DNA from: Theropithecus gelada
Taxonomy: Eukaryota; Chordata; Mammalia; Primates; Cercopithecidae
DNA: 64,000 nucleotides
Assembly (NCBI RefSeq): GCF_003255815.1
Contig: NC_037673.1
Coordinates: 83,677,700 to 83,741,699, forward strand
Direction of reading: 5' to 3'
Shown here piece by piece: positions 48,103-61,521 of this stretch. The notes under the pieces are model-generated. The model was not told the DNA's origin, made no database searches, and saw only the letters and a list, made by a program, of their open reading frames with translations. The position numbers and the translations under genes are program-made. Within the stretch, counting starts at the first letter, position 1, and every line of letters starts with the position of its first letter.

Positions 48103-48390
48103 GGCCGGACACGGTGGCTCACGCCGGTAATCCCAGCACTTTGGGAGGCCAACGCAGGCGGATAACCTGAGGTCAGGAGTTCGAAACTAGCCTGGCCAAC
48201 ACGGCAAAGCCCCGTTTTTACTAAAAATACAAAAATTAGCTGGGCGTTGTGGCAGGCACCTGTAGTCCCAGCTACTTGGGAGGCCGAGGTAGAAGAGCTT
48301 GAACCTGGGAGGCGGAGGTTGCAGTGAGCTGAGTTCACGCCACGGCACTCCAACCTGAATGACAGAGCAAGACTCTGTCTCAAGAAAAAT
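48103..48390 (+). mobile_element. Alu
   Basis: AluS-like copy starting GGCCGGACACGGTGGCTCAC. Target duplication AATAATAAAC at 48091-48100 and AATAATGAAC at about 48389. Confidence 0.93.
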
Positions 48391-48984
48391 AATGAACTAA
48401 ATATAACTCTTATACCCTATTTTGTTCTGCAAGAAAAGTTTATAAAATGTTAATTTTCCATAAAACCATACCCTTTCAACAAACTATTCCATTCTTAAGA
48501 GTTTACATTGAAATTAACATTCTTTGAAAGTAAATATAATTCCATCACCCTTTGCATCTCAGTTGGCATAGGTATTCTGGTTTACTTCTACCAGAGTGTA
48601 GTCCAAAACATCAACATCATTTTTTAGAAGGCCTCCTAAAAATGTGGAAGTAAATCACGTATATAACCATCAATTCAGATGTTCTTATGGCACATAATAA
48701 AATGATCTGCATTGCTTTGGATAGTTTTTAGTGATAAAATATAATACAATTACACTTGAAAATACAACATTCTTATAGAAAAAGTATTTTGAAAATATCA
48801 CATACAGTAAGACCTATTAAAAGTAGTATCAAAACTAACCAAATTTTATACCATTTCTATAAGATGAACATAACATTTTAATAATCCAAAATCCTTTTAT
48901 GATTTTTAAATTTGCATCAAGTTATTGTAACACTCTTAATCTACTTCAATGTACTTTAACTTTTAGGTTAACTGCTTTAGGTTT

Positions 48985-49236
48985 TCTGAGAGTGCAGCGG
49001 TGTGATCATAGCTCACTGCAGCTTCAGTTTCTGGGGCTCAAACAATCTTCCCACCTCAGCTTTCCTAGTAGCTGAGACTACAGATGCACACCATCAAACT
49101 TGGCTAATTTTTAAATTTTTTGTACAGACATGGTTTCACTATATTGCCCAGGCTGTTCTCAAACTCTTGGGCTCAAGCCATCCTCCCACCTCGGCCTCCA
49201 AAAGAGGTGGGATTACAGGTATGAACCACAGCCCTG
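48985..49236 (-). mobile_element. Old Alu (AluJ-like), 5' and tail ends lost
   Basis: Reverse text GTGCAGCGGTGTGATCATAG to AAGAGGTGGGATTACAGGTA; the T-run end is missing. Confidence 0.88.
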
Positions 49237-50049
49237 CTTTAGGTCTTCTATTGCGATTTACCTACAGCTTCTGAACATAAGCCTGAAAGATCCTGATGCA
49301 GTTACAGGATGCTTACCCTCAATCCTTTCCTCCTGCTAAGAAAAAAAAAAAAAAAAAATCACCCATACTGAGCTTTCTATCTGGAAGGAGGTCGGGAAGT
49401 GGATGGAAAGGACAGACCAAAATCCATTTAAAGTTTTCAGTTTTATTATCAATAATTTAAATAAGCATTCTAATTCTCCAAACCTACCCATACTCATAGG
49501 GACTTCCTCCATGGAACTCACTCATAGCAAACAGTGAAGTGACATTCAAAAGTTCTAATGTTCTTTAAGAGGTTCTTATAATACATAGTTAATACAAATT
49601 AAGATAGACTTTTATGATAATTATTGGGACATCAATAATATATACATTCCATGAAAGTACAAATTATATATATTCTTGGCTATTTAACTCGTGTTACATT
49701 CTTTGTGTAATCAATAATACAATTATATATATGCCTTTTAATAAAATATTGAAGTCAAAAGAAGACAGAAAACCCTGTACTTTCACCTAAACACACATAT
49801 ACAACATGCATTCACAAATGACTAAGAAAACTTACAAACATATATGAACATCTCCCTGCTATTCTAGTTAACTGGAAATGCTCTTAATATTACATGACCA
49901 GTTGATAAACGAGTATCATTTGCGACTAGTTCTAAAAATCCTAAAAGTGAAACCAAATACTCCATAAACTACATGCTAAAGCTACAATACCCTAAATTCT
50001 TTTTTTTTTTTTTTTTTTTTTTTTAGTTCATAAAAATAGCCTAGTTCTC

Positions 50050-50215
50050 ATTGAGTGGCTGTACCACATTCAGTGTGTAACCCTGTCCAAGTTATTTAAC
50101 TCTTCTTCCTAATGAATTAAAAAAACAAAAACAAAAACTGATAACAGTTACCTACTTCAGAATTGTGAGGATGGGGTAATACAAGTAAAATATTATAACA
50201 ATGTCTGATACTCAA
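50050..50215 (-). mobile_element. MIR
   Basis: Reverse MIR order: CCCTGTCCAAGTTATTTAAC, TAACAGTTACCTACTTCAGA, TTGTGAGGATGGGGTAATAC. Confidence 0.75.
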
Positions 50216-50493
50216 CAATTTTAAGATCTTATTAAAGCTAGCTGACAAATTATTCAATAAACATTATCTGTAAAAATGTCAAAATACTAAAAATCAGGAA
50301 GAACGTTTATATATTATTGTACTTATACGTATCTATGAACATTTTATACAAGTAAGCACATTTAGGAGTAGTGAAACATATGTGACAACTACTAATCAAA
50401 AAGTCAAAGTGTCTTTAAATGTTTTAAATGTTGAATGTAAAATAGTTAAAAAGAAAAAAGAGGAAGACATAACCAGTCTTAAAAGTCTAAATG

Positions 50494-50785
50494 GGTCCGG
50501 CGCGGTGGCTCACGCCTGTAATCCTAGCACTTTGAGAGGCTGAGGTGGGCAGATCACGAGGTCAGGAGATTGAGACCATCCTGGCTAACATGGTGAAACC
50601 CCGTCTCCACTAAAAAATACAAAAAAATTAGCTGGGCGTGGTGGCGGGCACCTGTAGTCCCAGCTACTCGGGAGGCTGAGGCAGGAGAATGGCATAAACC
50701 TGGGAGGTGCAGCTTGCAGTGAGCCGAGATCACGCCACTGCACTCCAGCCTGGGTGACAGAGCAATCCGTCTCAAAAAAAAAAAA
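50494..50785 (+). mobile_element. AluY-like element
   Basis: GGTCCGGCGCGGTGGCTCAC start. Exact target duplication AGTCTAAATG at 50484-50493 and 50786-50795. Confidence 0.94.
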
Positions 50786-51077
50786 GAGTCTAAATGATAC
50801 TAGACAAGTGATTTATATTGCTCTTCACTGATATTTTTTAGTTCTAGGACATGCTTTACATACACATACAACCTTTACAGATGTAATAATAAACCTTCAC
50901 GTATTTCGAAGCCACCTTGTATCATAAAATAATACTATTTGAGATGCTAGACCTCTTAAGATTTTTTGATGGTGGTATGATTTAACCCAAGAAGGGTCAA
51001 ATTACATAATGACACCTTATTTGACATTATCAGAATTATTTTTAAAAAACACGCATCATTTCATTTATCACATAAAC

Positions 51078-51251
51078 CAGTGGTTCTCAAACCTAGTCAA
51101 AAATCAAAATCACTTGGAGCACTTTTAAAAATGTAAATTCTCAAAACCTACTCTACATTTACTGAATCTTCAAGGATGGGAGTAGAGAATCCATTTCAAA
51201 GAACTCATCAAGTGATTTTGATATATCCCAAAGTTTAAAAACCAGTGTTTT
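51078..51251 (+). mobile_element. MER5A-like hAT element
   Basis: CAGTGGTTCTCAAACCTAGT at one end and AAGTTTAAAAACCAGTG at the other, with AAATCACTTGGAGCACTTTT inside, fit MER5A. Confidence 0.75.
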
Positions 51252-51548
51252 AAATTATATCACCTTAGATGCCTCTTCCTTCTAAGATTCAAATAATTTC
51301 ATATTAATATCATTTTAAACTAGAATCATCGTAGTCATTATATAATTACAATAATTGAGACACTACAGTTCTATAATTTATAGGAGGAAAACTAAATGAC
51401 CTATTTGGAAATAACAAATGGATGAAAGTAAATCCTGAATAAGTAAATTTTTCTGATTTCTAATTCAGTTCATTATTCTAAAACCATTTTCCTTTCTAAT
51501 ATATGTGAGAATTGAATTACTCTAAATATGGGTAAATCAATAGAAATA

Positions 51549-51968
51549 CAGTTGGAACAATACAGTTTGAACTGTGCACATCTACTTATATGCAGATTCT
51601 CTTCCACCTCTGCCACCTCTGACCAGCAAGACCAACCCCTCCTCTTCCTTCTCCTCCTCGGCCTACTGAAAGTGAATATCACAGTGATGAAGACTTTTAT
51701 GATGATCCACTTCCACTTAAGAGGAAATATATTTTTTCTCCCTTATGATTTTCTTAATAACATTTTCTTTTCTCTAGCTTACTTTATTGTTATAATACAG
51801 TATATAATACATATAACACAAAAAATATGTGTTGATTTTTTATGTTATTGGTAAATCTTCTGGTCAGGAGTAGGCTGTTAGTAATTAGGCTCATGAGCAG
51901 TAAAAAGTTGTATTCGATTTTTCAACTGCATAAAAGTAGGCACCCCAACCCCTGGGCTGATCATGGCC
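51549..51968. mobile_element. Tigger-like nonautonomous element
   Basis: CAGTTTGAACTGTGCACATC, TATGATGATCCACTTCCACT and TTTTCTTAATAACATTTTCT match a common Tigger-derived element. The 108-codon plus frame across it (51528-51854) is not a host gene. Confidence 0.7.
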
Positions 51969-52239
51969 AGACATTTCAAATGCAGTTTTGCAAGCCACAT
52001 TAGAAAAGGGCAGGCTGAAACAAAGAGTAAAAGGAAGTCTAGAATTCTAGATAATAAAAATTGACTGTGATCTCAATCTAATAAACAGAAACTGCATAAT
52101 AAACTTGTGTAAGTTAGCCTCTTCCGAAAATAGGAAAAATAATACAAGTTAGGTGAACAAAAAAAGAAATTAAATTCAAATGAAGTCATTTGAGCATCTA
52201 AGTTCTTAGAAAGATTCCTTATTCTGTATAATGGACTTA

Positions 52240-52440
<201 letters not shown>

Positions 52441-53019
52441 CTACACTGTTATCCAAGTGCTTGTTTCAAACTAATTACAAATGAAGTTTTAAATTTCACA
52501 GTGTAAAGGCAGAATTCCTAATATTTCATCAATAAGGATGTAAGGTACTCAAAGGTAGTTTTAAAAAGGGTACTATAAAATTTGAATGTAAATTATCATG
52601 TGAATATACAGATTACCAGGGAAATAATTACCTAAATTAGTTACTGCAACAGAACCTTTTTTTCTAGCTTAGCATTTCACACCCATTTCTCCTACTCTCT
52701 TTTTTCTTTAAGCACAAGAGTAAATGCAAATGAAGACAAAGTACACTTCTCCTTGAAGTGACGTGTATAAACACACACACATACATACATATAAACAGAC
52801 CCGGAACCATATGCAAATCAGAGTTGAAGAATTATATTAAGATTTATCTGTATGAGAAATTCAGAAACATGAAAGACTAACTTGCAATAGTTTTTACTAA
52901 AAATCACAGATGAAGGAAAACAAATTCTTCTGGTGTATCTGTATGATTTCCAAATTTAATTTTTAAAGACAAACATATAGAAAGTAATAAACTAAGGTTT
53001 CAATTTATTATGTTATGTA

Positions 53020-53138
53020 TTTCTTTAGACACACAGTTGCCCAGGCTGGACTCAAAATTCCTGGGCTCAAACAATTTTCCTGCTTCAGCCTCTGAGTAGC
53101 TGGGACTACAGGTACACACCCCCATGGCCAGCTTCAAC
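53020..53138 (-). mobile_element. Partial reverse Alu arm
   Basis: ACAGTTGCCCAGGCTGGACT to GGGACTACAGGTACACACCC. Confidence 0.8.
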
Positions 53139-53377
53139 TAAGTTTTAATACTATTAATCTCAATACTGAAAAACAACTTTGCATTTATCCTTGAATAAAA
53201 AACTGGGAAGCCTCAGGAAAAAATAATTTCATGTCAATAAACCAAAAAATAATTCTTGTTACTAGGAATAAGACAGCAACGTTAATGTATCTTTTTGTAA
53301 CTATAAGGCATGTTCAACCTATTAAAAATTACTCTGGAACATAATTATTCATTACAAGGCATTATAATAAGGATTCA

Positions 53378-53666
53378 GGCCAGGTGCAGTGGCTCACACC
53401 TGTAATTCAACACTTTGAGAGGCCAGGAAGATCGAGGCGCGAGGACTGCTTAATCTCAGGGAGACCAGCCTGGGTAACACTAGGAGACCCTGTGTCTACA
53501 AATTTTTTTTTAAAAAACTAGCTGGGCATGGTGTTGCATGCATCTGGTCCCAGCTACTTGGGAGGCTGAGGTGGGAAGATCATTTGAGCCTAGGAGGTTG
53601 AAGCCAGATGAGCCAGATTTCTGCCACTGCACTTTGGCCTGACTGACAGAGTGAGACTCTTTCTAC
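53378..53666 (+). mobile_element. Old Alu (AluJ-like)
   Basis: GGCCAGGTGCAGTGGCTCAC to GAGTGAGACTCTTTCTAC, many changes. Confidence 0.9.
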
Positions 53667-53749
53667 ATAACTAAATTTTATAAATGTTGAACATGGTAGC
53701 TATAAATAGGTGGAAGTGGAATAGTTAAAAAGAAACAGAAACTAAAAAC

Positions 53750-53880
53750 TAACCTGGATTCAAATCCTGGTTACCAGTACGTAACCTTACTAGTTATGTG
53801 AACTTGGGCAACTCATTTAATATCTCTGATCAATAGCTTCTCATTAATAAAGAGTAAATTAAATTATTAGCTAACACTCT
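53750..53880 (-). mobile_element. MIR
   Basis: Reverse MIR: ACCTGGATTCAAATCCTGGT, TATGTGAACTTGGGCAACTC, ATTTAATATCTCTGATC. Confidence 0.8.
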
Positions 53881-54219
53881 TGGTTTTTTTTGTGGATTAA
53901 GTAGAACTGTGTATAAAAGTGCTCTGGAAACTATAATGTTAGGAAGGACTATTTTATTAAAGAACTTAACTACTGGACTAAAAAGAAGGAAGGTTTACTA
54001 TTAATATTCCAATGAGCTTCCAGGTATATTTGTAATGATAAGTGAAAAAGGATGTTAGTAAGATTTAAAAAGACAGTCTTTTCAAATTTCCAATTTCATG
54101 CCAAATAATCATTAATGTTTAATTATTTTTTAGCTTCTATAAATGTATTAGGCTAGGTTAGCATTTTTATGATATACATGAGAAACATGGTTATAATTTG
54201 TTGTCAATCAATCATGATT

Positions 54220-54630
54220 TCAGAGTCACAGGGGACCTAAGACGTCCTCTTGGATCCCCAGTTGAGAAAACTACAGTCCATTCAGAGAGGTAATTAATAT
54301 GCACTCTCCCTAAGAATTCTATTTAAATAGAGATATAAAATTTTAAAGTTGGAAGGATTATTCAAAACATTGTTTTGTTTACTCTTTCCATCTCACAGAT
54401 GAGGCTACTATGGTCTGTTCTGTGAGGTTTATTAGTAGGCAGTTCTCTTCTTAAACTTTAAACATGAAAAGAACATTCAAGAGCTGATGGCACCTACATA
54501 GTTATATTGTCCATCCCTTTTAATTTTAAAATGAGGAAACTGAGGCCAAGAGCAGGTTAATTTCCCCAATGTCATAATACACAGTAGCAGCAAAAACTGG
54601 AAAATAACCCAAACCAACTGACATCTTTGA
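54220..54630 (+). repeat. Three diverged MIR-like blocks in a row
   Basis: Blocks around GTTGAGAAAACTACAGTCCA, CTCACAGATGAGGCTACTAT and AAATGAGGAAACTGAGGCC each resemble the same SINE core. The last (54490-54610) is clearest as a MIR. Confidence 0.5.
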
Positions 54631-54932
54631 TGAATTGTAGGATAAAGATACGGGTTATAAGTCTCTCCCCAATCAACCCCAACTACATTTTCTTTAGTAT
54701 GATGGCTATATTGTTTTCATGATTTAAACAAAGAATAAAGTTAACCATTCTTGAGTAAAATAATCACTATTTTGTGTGTATATATTACTACAGATTAGAT
54801 TTTCATGGGTTTTGATCTCAAATTTATCAACTACTTACAACATAATTGGTATGTTTCTTTACTCAAAGCATAAAATATATTTATATAAATTGTGTTAAAT
54901 ATTTAACACTTTACAAGCTCAGTAAAACTTAC

Positions 54933-55016
54933 CTATCTTTTTTGCTTTTCCCTTTTTGCTGTTTCCCTGCAAGAATTCTTAATTCTTCTTCTGTAGGATG
55001 TTGATACCACCTCAAA
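54933..55016 (-). CDS. TMEM161B: TMEM161B exon 3
   Basis: 84 bp, residues 36 (split Ser) to 64 (split Arg). Acceptor TTTTTTTGCTTAG before TTTGAGG; donor AAGATAG followed by GTAAGT. Encodes LRWYQHPTEEELRILAG and the lysine-rich KQQKGKSKKD, a basic segment following the N-terminal membrane span (exon 2, outside the window). Confidence 0.96.
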   Translation of the reverse strand, partial: FEVVSTSYRRRIKNSCRETAKREKQKR

Positions 55017-56224
55017 CTAAGCAAAAAAAGAATCCTTTTAAATAAAGCGCTTAAAATCACCAGAATTATTCTTTATCCTATATTTATTAAGTTTTATATT
55101 TGTGAAGACACTGTCGAGAAATATCAGGTGAAAACTGTAATCTGAAACAAATACTACCTCTTAAACTTTAAAAGGGTTTAGATAAACATCCAGCAGACAC
55201 TTACCAACCACTTACTAGATGCCAGGTCCAGCAATGCCATTTGTATTTATATTTCTTACAAATGACAATGTATTAATACATATTAAGATTATACAAGCTT
55301 ATTATTAAAAGTAAATGGAGTGAAGTCTGTAGTCAAGTGGGCAGGAGCACATTAATTCTCTACTAATCCCTCATTTGAAGGAACTGAGAATTATCTTAAA
55401 AAGAGAGTTGTTTGAATGAACTCTCATGTTTACAGGTAGTCTTTCCTTTCTTTTGCTTTTTTAATTTAGTTCGAGAATTCTCAAACTTTACGTGTAGAAT
55501 AATTAGAGAAAATCATTGTATTACAAAACACTTTACTTTTAGCTATATCTAACCTTCCTCAGGTAAGGATCCAACAACTGGTTGTATTCCTCTCTACCAC
55601 AGTCAAAATACTTTAATCTGAAGTGAATACTCAAGATCCAAACTAAACAGTTATTCCCTCCCAAGCACCAAGTGGCTCATCCTGAATTTCATGGCTTTCC
55701 TAGTCGTACCAACTATCTACCAAGCACTTAAATTTGATATTTATATCTTATTTTCAATGTGCCCTCTCCACATGTTATTATTAATTCTGTTTCTCATCTC
55801 TTAAAATTCTAAACTCTGCCCTACTGCAGAGACCTTACTTCAGTGTATCTTCCTCTGAACATCTGACTACTGCAAAATTCTCTCACTGGTATCCTCCCTG
55901 CCTTCCTGTGGACACATTACTCATCAAATCCATCTGAGCTTACCTCTAGTTATTGTTTTCTTGTTTTTTCACCTTATAGAAAGGTGGACCACCTTTACTT
56001 ATTTTCCATAATACAAATCTTATCAAGACCCATGTCTGTTTAAATCACTTCCAAGGCTCCTCACAGAGAAAAGCAATGAATAAGGCAGCTAGGCAAAAAC
56101 TTTGACAAAGGCCCTATTATAGAGGAAGAAATCCATCTAGTATGCTAGACCCCCCAATTCTTCAATTACAAAAATCTAGAATTTTTAAATTTGAAATTTC
56201 CCAATTGCTGTTACCCCCCGCCCC

Positions 56225-56345
56225 CCGCAAATAGAGATAGGGACTCACTTGGTTGCCCAGAGGAGTCGCAAACTCCTTGCTTCAAAGGATCCTCCCTCCT
56301 CAGCTTTCCAAAATGCTGGGATTACAAACATTAGTCATGGCACAC
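56225..56345 (-). mobile_element. Partial reverse Alu
   Basis: GGTTGCCCAGAGGAGTCGCA to GCTGGGATTACAAACATTAG, a diverged Alu arm preceded by a C-rich run. Confidence 0.75.
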
Positions 56346-56379
56346 GGTCTCTTTGATTTGCTGTTTTAAGAACACTGCA

Positions 56380-56690
56380 GGCCAGGCGTGGTGGCTCATA
56401 CTGGTAATTCCAGAACTTTAGAAGGCTGCAGGATTGTCTGAAGCCAGGAGTTTGAGACCAACCTGGGCAACACAGTGAGACCCTACTTCTATAAAACATT
56501 AAAAAATTAGCCAGGCCTGGTGGCATGCACCTGTGGTTGGGGGAGAGGATGAGGTAGGAGGACTGCTTGAGCCTGAGAGGTCAAGGCTGCAATGAGCCAT
56601 CATTGTGCCCCCGCCCTCCACTCTGGGCAACAAAGTAAGACCCTATCTCAAACAAAAACAAAAACAAAAAAACACACAAAAAACCCAACA
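56380..56690 (+). mobile_element. Old Alu (AluJ-like)
   Basis: GGCCAGGCGTGGTGGCTCAT to GACCCTATCTCAAACAAAAA, tail of CAAAAA units. Confidence 0.9.
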
Positions 56691-57284
56691 ACTGTAGAAT
56701 TGGCAATCTGAGTACTGACTGAATATTTGATGATATTAAAAAATTATTATTAAAAAAGTTTAGGTACGATAATGAGATTGTGGTAATTTTAAAAAACTCA
56801 TTATTTTTGATACATACACTGAAATGTAAAGTGGGGTAAGTACAGATGAAACAAGTTTGACCACCAGCTATTAACTGTGATGAGTACACAGGAATTCATC
56901 ATTGTATCTACTCCTTGCATACTTGAAATTTTCCATTAAAACATATATTACAAGGCCCACATCTGTATGGGAGTCATGCATTATCTCTTGCTTCTACAGC
57001 CTTTCATGATCTGACCGATGCCTACTTTTCCAGGTTCACCTTCAACCATTTTCATTTGAAGGTGACACTTTCTGGCTTGACGAAGTGACATTTTCTTCCT
57101 CACAAATTCTTTCATCCCTTGGTGCTTTCTGCATATATTCTTCTCTCCTTGTAAACACCTATTTCCCTACTTGGCAAACTCTTAATTTATCTCTTAGTGT
57201 TTACAAGCAGTCTTCTTGTGGTATAATAAAAAAAATACATCTGCTCTTTGTCCCCAGTTCTTGACACGGAGTTTTAAAAGTCCT

Positions 57285-57940
57285 TATAAACACAAGAGTG
57301 GTAGAAGTATCTCTGTTATGCTAATGAGGTAGGTCAAGGCGGGCCCCAGATAGCTGCAGGATGGAGCTGATTATCAGAAACACCAAGCACAAGATTAGAG
57401 GGTCAGGACTTTCAGGAACTTGACCTCCAGGGATGGGTCCTGGAAATTGAGTTGGATCATTGAAATCAATTCTGTATCAATGACTTAAAATTGTACCTAT
57501 ATAATGAAACTCAAAAAAACTCTGGACATCAAAGCTCAGAGGAACTTCCTGTTGGTTAACACATTGATATGCCCAGAGGGTGACATCCTCAGACTCCAGA
57601 GGGAAAGAAAGGGCATGGAAACTCTGCTCTTTCCCAGACCTAACCCTATGTGCTTCCTTTAAATAAAACTGTAATAATAGATAAAGCAGTTTCCTAAGTT
57701 CTATGAATCATTCTAGCAGATTACTGGACCTGAGGGGATCATGGGAATCCTCAGATTTGTAACCTACTAATAAGTCAGAAGTGCAGGTGGCCTGGGTACC
57801 CTGAAAACTTGAAGCTGGTATCTGAAGTAGGGGCAGTCTTATGGAGAACTTGGCCTTTAACCTGTGAGATTTGTACTAACTCCAGGTAATTACTGTCAGA
57901 ATACAAGCGTAGCATATCCAGGTGGTTTCAGGTAAGTTGG
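57285..57940 (+). mobile_element. Probable solo LTR of an old endogenous retrovirus
   Basis: Order of GGGTCAGGACTTTCAGGAAC, a poly(A) signal AAATAAAAC near 57660, CAGTTTCCTAAGTTCTATGA, GGTATCTGAAGTAGGGGCAG and TTTAACCTGTGAGATTTGTA fits an ERV LTR I have seen but cannot name. No viral genes. Ends are not sharply defined. Confidence 0.55.
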
Positions 57941-58210
57941 ATTAAAATTAAAATGGAATGTTACCCTAAGTGAAAGATTCTTGGATAAAAGATTTTATGG
58001 CTTTCTTGCTTTTTGTATACTTCAAAGCTAGTAGTTATTGGCATATAGTAAGTGCTCAAAAAGGATAACTGAACCAAAATGAATTCAGTTCTTTGCTTAA
58101 TGAATTTAGGATAAAAAAAATATATATCCCAATCTAAAAGTCCCTAAATTACAATAAACAGGTAAGGAGGCACTTCCTGAATTTATACTGAAGTCCAGAA
58201 TTTTAACTTA

Positions 58211-58880
58211 CAGAATTGATTCTCATTATTCGTGGTAGTTATGTTTTATAAAGTCGCCACAAACACTGAACCATTGCTCCTAGGGCAAATACAGGGTTAG
58301 GTTCCTGTGAGCTTCCGGTCATAACATTTTCATAAACTGATCAATACCCAAGCTTGTTTTATGTGTGTTTCTGTTTAAATATATCTTATTTAATATATAT
58401 CATTGATTCGCTAACATTGAATTCACAGCCAAAAGCATAATTCATCCCTGAGCAAAGCTTATCTAATACTAGTAATCATTAAGTATAGCATTTTTTTTTG
58501 AGTTCTGTGCGTCATTCCAGCAATTTTTTTCCATAAGGCAGCCTTCTTGTGCTTAGGAATACTAGACACTACCACCAGCACTATGCTTGGGGGTCATTTT
58601 AAACAGCAAGATCACCAATGAAAAGCAAAATTGTAAAAAAAATGGGGCCCTAAACAGATAATAAAAAAGAGATTTGTTTACAGTATGACAGCCAAAACAA
58701 TAAGGCAGACTGTTGCCTTGTTAGACCTCAACCAGGAGCATGCACGTACAGACCACTCAAATTTTTCATCACCGTCTATGTCCATGAATGACCACAAAAA
58801 CACTGATTTTGGAATTACAAATACATTTTAGCAAGTAGGCAAATCCCAAAACAAAATCCACAAATAATGAGGATGAGTGC
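58211..58880. mobile_element. Tigger-like nonautonomous DNA transposon
   Basis: Terminal inverted repeats: ATTGATTCTCATTATTCGTGG at the left (about 58215) and CCACAAATAATGAGGATGAG at the right. TA precedes the left end. Inner text CTAGGGCAAATACAGGGTTA and AGCAAAGCTTATCTAATAC is typical of a mariner/Tigger relative. Confidence 0.75.
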
Positions 58881-59075
58881 ATAACATTTAGAACAACACT
58901 TATAAGAAATAACTCATATAAAAGAACATGATCCAGAATAACTCATGTATAAAGACTAAAATCAGTTGTTCAGCTCTGAGAAATAGTAATTAGTGAAAGA
59001 ACTCTCAGCATAGGAAAAATTAGGTTTTATTTAGAGCCCAATAGTAATGAAATATTTTAAGACACATTCTCTACC

Positions 59076-59369
59076 TTTTTTTTTTTTTGAGACAGAGTCT
59101 CGCTCTGTTGTCCATGCTGGAGTACAGCGGCGTGATCTCGGCTCACTGCAAGCTCCGCCTTCCAGGTTCATGCCATTCTCCTGCCTCAGCCTCCTGAGTG
59201 GCTGGGACTGCAGGCGCCCACCACCACGCCTGGCTAATGTTTTGTATTTTTAGTAGAGATGGGGTTTCACCATATTAGCCAGGATGGTCTCAATCTCCTG
59301 ACCTCGTGACCTGCTCACCTTGGCCTCCCAAAGTGCTGGGATTACAGGTGTGAGCCACCGCGCCCAGCC
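59076..59369 (-). mobile_element. AluY/S-like element
   Basis: Reverse Alu from a T-run to CACCGCGCCCAGCC. Target duplication TTAAGACACATT on both sides (about 59057 and 59370). Confidence 0.94.
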
Positions 59370-59574
59370 TTAAGACACATTTTCTTTTTAAATATACTCA
59401 TACTTGTTAAATCTTATTTTGTAAACTCATTTCTCTAAAATGGCTTAGATTTATTACATTTCCTATGGAATAACTCAGGGTTATTGTTATTAGTGAGAAT
59501 TATTGTTCAAAGTTGGAATGAATCTAAGGATGCGTGATACTTTTAGGGTCACTTCTAGTCTGTAACTCACCTAC

Positions 59575-60640
59575 CCATTCATTCATTTATCAGTCACTTA
59601 GGGAGAATTTTCTGTATTCAGATACTCTGCTAGGCAGAGGAGATATAATCACAACCAATTAAAGCCAAAGCCCTTGCCTTTTTGATGGTTATATTCCAGT
59701 TGGGGGGTAAAATTTAATCAATTGAATAGTGAAAAATAAATTTTAATCCCACATGAAAGAATGAAACAAGTGGTGAAAATGTGAGAGACAGCCTTAGATA
59801 TTAGGTGAGGACGAACTTCTCTGAGACATTTAACCAGCAACCTTAAGAATGAGAAAACAGAGGAAGAGCATTCCAGGCAGAGAACACCAAGTCCAAAAGC
59901 ACAGAGACATGAAAGAACATAAGACACTGCAGTAACTAAAAGCCAATGAGGCAAGAGCTTCAAGGAGAAACATAAGAGGGGGCTGAAGAGGTAAGACGGG
60001 AACAGATCATGCAAAGGCTAATAGGTCATAGTATGGACTTTAGATTTTACGCTAAATAATGGTCTCAAAGCAATGTAGATAAATAATTCAATTCACATTT
60101 TAAGATCCCTTTCATTGTTCTGTTAATTAGAAGGAGACAAGGGCAGTGAATCAACAGGTCTTGCTGATGGACTAAAGGTAGAGAGTGAACAAAAGTAAGT
60201 AATAAAGGATAATATCTACATTTCTGATTTGAAGATGATGGTACATTTTCTGATATGGAAGAGATCAGGAAGAAATCACGAACTTAAAAATGCTGAGTTT
60301 TAAGTACCCATGAGACATCAAGTAAAAATGACAAGAGGGCAACTGCATATTAGAATCTGTAGTTCAGAGATAATTTGAGGTGATTATATAATTGTGATAT
60401 CTAAATCCATAGGGATTAATAAAACCAACTAAAAAGGAACTAAAAGATAGTGTAACACTAGTTACTGAGAAAGTGAAAAAGTAAAGTTTATGTAGACAAC
60501 ATATGAACAAATTTGGCTACAAAGGGAAATAAAGCAATGGCCAAAAACCAAGAAATGGATATGGAGGGGCTTCGTTTTTTAAGGAGGAGAGAGGTAGAGC
60601 TGTGACTTCTTTATTTGTTGTTGTTACTTTAAATGGGAGA
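59575..60640 (+). mobile_element. Old mammalian interspersed repeat, family uncertain
   Basis: The order CATTCATTCATTTATCAGTC, GAAGAGCATTCCAGGCAGAG, GGAACAGATCATGCAAAGGC and ACCCATGAGACATCAAGT is a well-known mammalian repeat pattern (possibly L2-linked). I cannot name the family. Confidence 0.5.
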
Positions 60641-61521
60641 ACTTTTTTTAAAAAAAAAGTGTGTGTGGTAACAGGAATAATCCAACTGAAATGGAGCAGG
60701 TGATAAAATATATTTTACAAATTTAAAGATAAAGAAGATGGGCTGCACATTTAACCAGAGTTGTGGTTTGGTAGTATACAGATGACAGTGATGGGCTCTG
60801 GTTTCAAGAGCTTAGGGTGAGGCTGAGGTAGGGATGCTTAAGTTTTCGAGAGAAAGGATTTAGGTTGAAAACGTTGTCTGAGAAGTACAGCATACAAACT
60901 CTGTCAGGCAGTATAAAGCAGCCATCTAAGGTCTGTGATCATAGATTCCAAGTAAAATCCAGAAGTACAGTTTCACAATTTTCTTTAGCAGTCAGTGCTG
61001 CATATACAGTTTGATTCCATATGTTATGGTTCCCAGCTACTACACTTTGTATTCTGGTCTCAATTTCCAGTCTTTTCCTTTGCTATTAGGTGGTATGTCT
61101 ATCTCAGTAAAATGACTGCCTGCTTGCAACTGCTGCACTATGCGTGCCTTTCTAATATGGGCTTGGAAGACAGATACAGATATAAAAGTCATTAGAATGC
61201 AGCAAGTCAATGGTCACAAAAATACAATTAGAGAAAAATGCTTTATGATAATATGTTAAGCAAAGAACATGATGTAAAATTAGACATAAAATATATCACA
61301 AGCATGAGGGGAAAATATGAACAGAAACAATTAGAAATACAAAAAAATTTACAAAGTGACTGTCTTTGAATGACGGGAATATAGTTCATTGCCTTTTAAT
61401 TTTACTTATCAATTTACTATATTTTTCCACATTATAGATATGTACTGTTTTTGAAATGGGAAAAATATATATTTCTTAGAAAATAGAGAGTAAGTATTAA
61501 CAGAATCTCACTTAAAAACTC

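Noticed and set aside
51528..51854. 108-codon plus frame
   Set aside because: Falls within a Tigger-like element and has no protein features beyond hydrophobic runs from AT-rich DNA.
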